Assembly (NCBI GenBank): GCA_965656535.1
Contig: CBFHKX010000001.1
Coordinates: 744,001-808,000, forward strand
DNA length: 64,000 bases
Direction: 5' to 3'
Origin: Lishizhenia sp965656535
GTDB lineage: Bacteria > Bacteroidota > Bacteroidia > Flavobacteriales_D > Crocinitomicaceae
Translations under genes and position numbers: made by a program
Shown here: piece after piece, positions 59,729-64,000 of the stretch
Layout: the number at the start of each line of letters is the position of its first letter
Position numbering within the stretch: the first letter of the stretch is position 1
The notes under the pieces: model-generated
The model's database searches: none
What the model saw: only the letters and a program-made list of their open reading frames with translations
Told to the model about the DNA's origin: nothing

Positions 59729-62203
59729 TTATTTTAACACATTTACATGTCCATTAAACTCATATGTTTTATCGGTCAAAACTTCCTTGGCTTTTACACG
59801 CCATAAATAAACTCCTTCTTCTATTTTTTTACCGTTGTAGGTTGCATCCCAGCCCACATTAATGTCGTTGTTTTCCCAAATTAATTGTCCCCATCTATTA
59901 TAGACTGTTAGATTAAATGCATAGATATCTATACCTTGCATAAATACGCGCCAGGTTGGGTTGTATTCGTCTGCGTCGGGTGTAAATGTATTCGGTGCGT
60001 AAATAATGAGATCGGGGTATACAGTTATTTTTTCAGTAATCGTATCTGTGCAACCGGCTGCAGAAATAGCTATTAGCGTAGCTAGATAATCCGAAGCTAT
60101 TCCGTCAGGATAAGTTATTACAGGATTGTCTAGGCTTGATATACTTGGGACTGCTCCAGGAAAATACCATTGATGGTTTTCTGCACCCGAGGAATTTTCT
60201 GTGAAGCTAACAGTAGTGTTAAACATAGTAACGGGGTCTGGGTTGTGACTAAAATTAGCCGTAGGAGGAGCTTCTACAAGTATTACGTCAATGAAGTCGG
60301 CTGTATTAACGCAACCCTCAGTAGAGGTTACTGTCATACTAATGGGATAGCTACCTGCGTACAAGGGAGCAGTTGTAACCGTGCTTTGGCTAGAAAATGT
60401 CTGATTATTAGCTATAGTCCAATCTACATTTTGAACTGTAACGTTTGTGGTCGCATCATTTATGATTATGCTCGCTGGTTCGCAAAACAAGTTGCCATTT
60501 AAGGCAAATTCGGGATTAGGAAGAGGGTTAACAGTAATAGTTGTAATAAATGTTACTGGTGTACTCTCGCAATTGTCTGAAAGAGTAACATCTATTACTC
60601 CAGAGCTAGTTGGGTTAACAGAAATACTATGTGAGTTTAGACCTGTTTGAGTATCCCCTGTACTCCAATTAAAACTATAATCAAAGCCAGAACCTCCGTT
60701 TGCATTTGCTACCAGCGTACCCATATCTCCTTCACATAAAAATAGATTAGGAGTAAGCGATCCACTTAAAGGTGGTAATACTGTTACGTTAGTGGTTTCA
60801 GAACTTGAAGTACAACCCAATTCGTTTTCTGCAAAAACTGTGTAAGTTTGAGAACTCTGAGGATTAGCGTTTTGAAAAGCATCTAAGTTGGTGGTGAAAT
60901 TCCAGTTGTATTCAAATGAATTTCCGCCATTGGCACTTGCTACTAGATTTACGGTTCCATTTTCGCAAACAATCGTATCTCCACTAACTGTAATTGAAAC
61001 GGGAGGTGTGTCTAATTGGACTGTCTCACAAATTTCACACCCTAAATTAGAACGAGAGCAAACTGTATAGAAACCGTTGGGTAGATTAACGAAGAAAGAA
61101 TCCGCCTGCCAGATTAAGCCATTATCAATACTAAATTCGATTGCATCTGGATTGTCAACCGCGATAGTACCATTGGCATCTTGACTGCAAACAGGAGGAG
61201 TAACGGTTAACGTTTGTGAGGGTGTTTCTATGTTCACAACTAGCGTATCGGATAGTGTGCAATTTGGAGTGCCATTGACTGTTGCATCAACAAAATAAGT
61301 GTTTGCGTTAGAAATAGTTATGCTTTGCGTGCTAGCTGCAGTATTCCAAGTATAAGAATCAAATATTGTAGGTGCAGATATAACAAAGTTGGCTCCATTG
61401 CATAACGTTGTATCATTTCCTAAATCAAATCCGGGCACAAATGTTACGTTAACTGTAGAGTTTAAAACTGATGCACAAGTTGCTCCACTTGGAGGTGTGT
61501 AAGCATAAACTCCAGACGTGTTTACCGAAGGTGTGTATGTTCCTAAGTCTCCATTACTGAGTGCAGTAGGACCAGACCAGCTTCCGCCAGCTGGAATATT
61601 TGCACTGAATAGCGCGCGGAGGTCAATTGGATTAAGGTCATTACAAATCAAGTAATCTACTTGTTCTGTTGGAAAATTAGAACATTGACTCATCACAATG
61701 TCTTCAACAATTACGTCGTTTCCGTTACCTCCAATACTATTTAAGTGCATTACCAAACGAAGGTCTGGAGTGGTTACCGTAGCATTTAATGTTATTTGTT
61801 GATAAACAGTAGTTAAGCTTAGGGTTGTAGATGCTATTGCGACACCAAAATTATCAATGAGGCTGTAAGTAACGTTTGTGTTACCAAAAGAATGTCGGGT
61901 CCAAAACGTTGCTTCTACATTTTCACCAACACAAAGATTTGAGACTTGCCTGTCGTAAAAATCGACATCTCCAACGTTGTTAATTATATTAAACCATCCG
62001 TGTGCAGTTCCGCTTAATGTGTAACTCGCGTTCGTCCAATTTCCTTGTCCATATATAACAGAAGTAATTGCGCCAGTGATAGGTGTATTCTGAAAATCTT
62101 CAGTAAATAACACAGTTGGATTGGGGCACTGCGCGTTTGTATTTTGGCTTAAACCAAGATAGAAAAAGTAAAAACTAACTAGATAAGTAACAATCGTTCT
62201 CAT
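59729..62203 (-). CDS. Large secreted protein with PKD-like domains and T9SS type B sorting domain
   Basis: The 824-residue protein has a signal peptide (MRTIVTYLVSFYFFYLGLSQ), an N-terminal beta-sandwich lectin-like region (FTEDFQNTPITGAITSVIYG, about 30-175), several Ig/PKD-like beta domains with SVTVSGDT-type strands and a PKD repeat (PTANFSHNPDPVTMFNT), and a C-terminal gliding-motility/T9SS type B domain: YAPNTFTPDADEYNPTWRVF, VYNRWGQLIWE, GVYLWRVKAKE. It should be exported by T9SS and kept at the surface or released. Adhesion is a likely but unproven role. Confidence 0.9.
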   Translation of the reverse strand: MRTIVTYLVSFYFFYLGLSQNTNAQCPNPTVLFTEDFQNTPITGAITSVIYGQGNWTNASYTLSGTAHGWFNIINNVGDVDFYDRQVSNLCVGENVEATFWTRHSFGNTNVTYSLIDNFGVAIASTTLSLTTVYQQITLNATVTTPDLRLVMHLNSIGGNGNDVIVEDIVMSQCSNFPTEQVDYLICNDLNPIDLRALFSANIPAGGSWSGPTALSNGDLGTYTPSVNTSGVYAYTPPSGATCASVLNSTVNVTFVPGFDLGNDTTLCNGANFVISAPTIFDSYTWNTAASTQSITISNANTYFVDATVNGTPNCTLSDTLVVNIETPSQTLTVTPPVCSQDANGTIAVDNPDAIEFSIDNGLIWQADSFFVNLPNGFYTVCSRSNLGCEICETVQLDTPPVSITVSGDTIVCENGTVNLVASANGGNSFEYNWNFTTNLDAFQNANPQSSQTYTVFAENELGCTSSSETTNVTVLPPLSGSLTPNLFLCEGDMGTLVANANGGSGFDYSFNWSTGDTQTGLNSHSISVNPTSSGVIDVTLSDNCESTPVTFITTITVNPLPNPEFALNGNLFCEPASIIINDATTNVTVQNVDWTIANNQTFSSQSTVTTAPLYAGSYPISMTVTSTEGCVNTADFIDVILVEAPPTANFSHNPDPVTMFNTTVSFTENSSGAENHQWYFPGAVPSISSLDNPVITYPDGIASDYLATLIAISAAGCTDTITEKITVYPDLIIYAPNTFTPDADEYNPTWRVFMQGIDIYAFNLTVYNRWGQLIWENNDINVGWDATYNGKKIEEGVYLWRVKAKEVLTDKTYEFNGHVNVLK

Positions 62204-62252
62204 TTAATCTTTTCTTAAAAGACGAATAAGTGCAATTTTAGTTGCTAGATGT

Positions 62253-63113
62253 TCAGGTAATTAAGTCGAGTAAATATTTACCATATCCACTTTTAACTAA
62301 GGGTTCGGCTAAGGCTCTTAATTGATCACGCGTAATAAATCCATTTCTGTAGGCAACTTCTTCAATGCATCCAACCTTTAAACCTTGTCTTTCTTCTATC
62401 ACTTGAACAAACTGTCCGGCTTGCATCAATGAAGGAAAAGTTCCTGTGTCTAGCCAAGCTGTACCTCTATTTAAGACGGCTACTTTTAGTTTTCCTCGTC
62501 TTAGATATTCTGCGTTGACATCTGTGATTTCATATTCTCCTCTTTCAGAAGGCTTTAATTGCTTTGCAATTTCAATAACATCATTGTCATAAAAATACAA
62601 GCCAGGAACGGCGTATTTAGACTTAGGATTTTCTGGTTTCTCTTCAATTGATATGGCATTCATATTTTTATCAAACTCCACTACACCATATCTACGAGGA
62701 TCTGAAACGTGGTAGGCATAAACTACACCACCATCTGGATTATTGTTTTCTGTCAACAATTCGTCCATTCCAACTCCATAGAAAATATTATCACCTAAAA
62801 TAAGCGCTACTTTATCGTCTCCTATAAAGTCTTCTCCTAGAACAAATGCTTGCGCTAATCCATTTGGCTCTTGCTGAACCGTATATTGAAAGTTACATCC
62901 TAGATTGCTACCATCGCCAAGTAGCTTTTGAAAATTAGGGAGATCATGAGGAGTTGAAATAATTAAAATATCCTTAATTCCGGCACTCATTAAAATAGAC
63001 AAAGGATAATATATCATCGGCTTGTCATAAACAGGCATAAGTTGTTTACTAACAGCTAGTGTTAATGGATGTAAACGTGTTCCTGACCCTCCAGCTAAAA
63101 TAATTCCTTTCAT
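62253..63113 (-). CDS. rfbA: Glucose-1-phosphate thymidylyltransferase
   Basis: The 286-residue enzyme makes dTDP-glucose, the first step towards dTDP-L-rhamnose for surface polysaccharides. It has the nucleotidyltransferase head MKGIILAGGSGTRLHPLT, then KQLMPVYDKPMIYYPLS, ALILGDNIFYGVGM, and the sugar-phosphate site VVEFDKNMNAISIEEKPENP, with LNRGTAWLDTGTF near the end. The length is typical of RmlA. The other rml genes are not in the window, so they may lie beyond it. It is between the T9SS type B protein and an RND-type exporter. Confidence 0.96.
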   Translation of the reverse strand: MKGIILAGGSGTRLHPLTLAVSKQLMPVYDKPMIYYPLSILMSAGIKDILIISTPHDLPNFQKLLGDGSNLGCNFQYTVQQEPNGLAQAFVLGEDFIGDDKVALILGDNIFYGVGMDELLTENNNPDGGVVYAYHVSDPRRYGVVEFDKNMNAISIEEKPENPKSKYAVPGLYFYDNDVIEIAKQLKPSERGEYEITDVNAEYLRRGKLKVAVLNRGTAWLDTGTFPSLMQAGQFVQVIEERQGLKVGCIEEVAYRNGFITRDQLRALAEPLVKSGYGKYLLDLIT

Positions 63114-63161
63114 TGTCTTTTAATTTGACCTAAATATAAACATACCCGTTAAGATGTCAAC

Positions 63162-64000
63162 TTAATCCTCTTTAGGATTTCGGTCTTTTATTTGCGCTTT
63201 AATTTCTTTGCTTTCAATTTGAAGCTCATCAAACTCTATATCTTCTTCTTGATCGTAAATATCGATATATGGCTCTTGAAATGCTTTTGTAGCAACTCTC
63301 TTTTCTAAGGTAAGAAGTAGTGATGGAAGCACAACTAAATTGGTAATCATTGCAACAACAAGGGTTAATGAAACCAGCAGTCCGAGTGCTTGAGTTCCTC
63401 CGAATTGAGATAAGGCAAACATTGAAAATCCAAAAAAGAGAACGATTGACGTGTAAAACATACTTAACCCTGTTTCGCGTAAAGCAGTTAATACACATGT
63501 TTTTAAGTCCCATTTCATATGCTTTAGCTCTAGTCTATATTTGGCAAGAAAATGTATGGTATCATCAACGGAAATACCAAAAGCAATACTAAATACAAGA
63601 ATTGTTGATGGCTTCACAGGGATATGAAAAAATCCCATAATTGCAGCGGTAACCAATAAAGGAATAAAGTTAGGAATAAGCGAAATAATTACCATTCTCC
63701 AAGATCTAAAAAGGAAAGACATTAAGATGGCGATAATCACAATTGCAATGAGCAAACTAGTGAGTAAATTTTTAACGAGGTATTGCGTTCCTTCAGCAGC
63801 AACAACAGATGTTCCGGTTATCTCAAAGTCTAGATATTCTTCATTAATTGCGGTTCTTAAACTCGGTAAAAAGTTTTCTTTATTGTAAAAGGTTTTGATC
63901 AATTCTGTATCACTATCAAATGCAAACTGTTGTTGTGCATCTCCGTTTGATAAGTTGGCAGTAAGGTTATTGTAAATTCCAGAATAGTTAAATATAAGAC
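63162..64000 (-). CDS. RND/MMPL superfamily exporter, C-terminal part (cut by window edge)
   Basis: The open frame from the stop at 63162 to the window end encodes about 279 residues without a start, so it is the C-terminal part of a larger protein. It shows the RND/MMPL pattern of a periplasmic segment (to about residue 80) followed by several membrane helices: LLTSLLIAIVIIAILMSFLF, IISLIPNFIPLLVTA, and the SIAFGISVDDTIHFLAKYR helix that carries the acidic proton-relay residues. Such proteins export lipids, sterols or drugs; this one may be a hopanoid- or lipid-type transporter. A charged cytosolic tail ends it. The substrate is open. Confidence 0.9.
   Translation of the reverse strand, partial: LIFNYSGIYNNLTANLSNGDAQQQFAFDSDTELIKTFYNKENFLPSLRTAINEEYLDFEITGTSVVAAEGTQYLVKNLLTSLLIAIVIIAILMSFLFRSWRMVIISLIPNFIPLLVTAAIMGFFHIPVKPSTILVFSIAFGISVDDTIHFLAKYRLELKHMKWDLKTCVLTALRETGLSMFYTSIVLFFGFSMFALSQFGGTQALGLLVSLTLVVAMITNLVVLPSLLLTLEKRVATKAFQEPYIDIYDQEEDIEFDELQIESKEIKAQIKDRNPKED

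Noticed and set aside
1..64000. tRNA, rRNA, insertion sequence or prophage genes
   Set aside because: I looked for tRNA T-loop patterns, transposase motifs and phage genes and saw none; short degenerate tRNA-like arms cannot be fully excluded by eye.

Overview
The window is a chromosomal stretch of an AT-rich bacterium of the phylum Bacteroidota, most likely order Flavobacteriales. The reasons are type IX secretion (T9SS) sorting tails of both the A and B kind, many TAnnTTTG-like minus-7 promoter elements without Shine-Dalgarno sequences, a 411-residue NusA without C-terminal acidic repeats, a DnaG with a degenerate zinc finger, and Flavobacteria-style gene order such as CBS protein - nadK - DUF6089 and rimP - nusA - infB. 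I cannot name a genus. Coding density is high. No tRNA, rRNA, insertion sequence, prophage or CRISPR array was seen.

Layout. 1-13 kb: partial alaS, an M23 peptidase, a CapA-like enzyme overlapping a secreted DUF5060/glycosidase-like protein, a LolC/E-type permease with rbfA, an MsbA-type ABC exporter, a TonB-family protein, a lipoprotein, fumC and a 53-residue membrane protein. 13-19 kb: an orphan zinc-ribbon protein, an ArsC-family protein, and three consecutive photolyase/cryptochrome genes from three different branches of that superfamily. 19-27 kb: mgtE, then three tandem paralogous T9SS surface proteins with mosaic sequence, then a fourth T9SS cargo whose signal peptide is put out of frame by a run of nine G (coding strand). 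27-36 kb: mscS, dnaG, a MORN-type lipoprotein, a polyprenyl synthase, a stand-alone paaZ, a SpoIIAA-like protein and dusB. 36-48 kb: a TPR protein with a lipoprotein, the rimP-nusA-infB operon behind a hairpin leader, a GT39-type transferase with a cyclase-family hydrolase, and rpoN with a membrane protein and an M48 protease. 48-64 kb: asnS, DUF6089, nadK, CBS protein, pdxJ, an alpha/beta hydrolase, a zinc-motif/FAD monooxygenase fusion, metK, tsaB, a prenyl synthase, a large T9SS type B adhesin-like protein, rmlA and a partial RND/MMPL exporter.

Most of the window is housekeeping: translation, transcription, replication priming, cofactor synthesis and envelope assembly. The accessory interest lies in the photolyase cluster, whose third member lacks the iron-sulfur ligands of its family; the mosaic surface-protein array; the adjacent G-tract, a possible phase-variation switch; the CapA plus glycosidase pair; and the zinc-motif monooxygenase.
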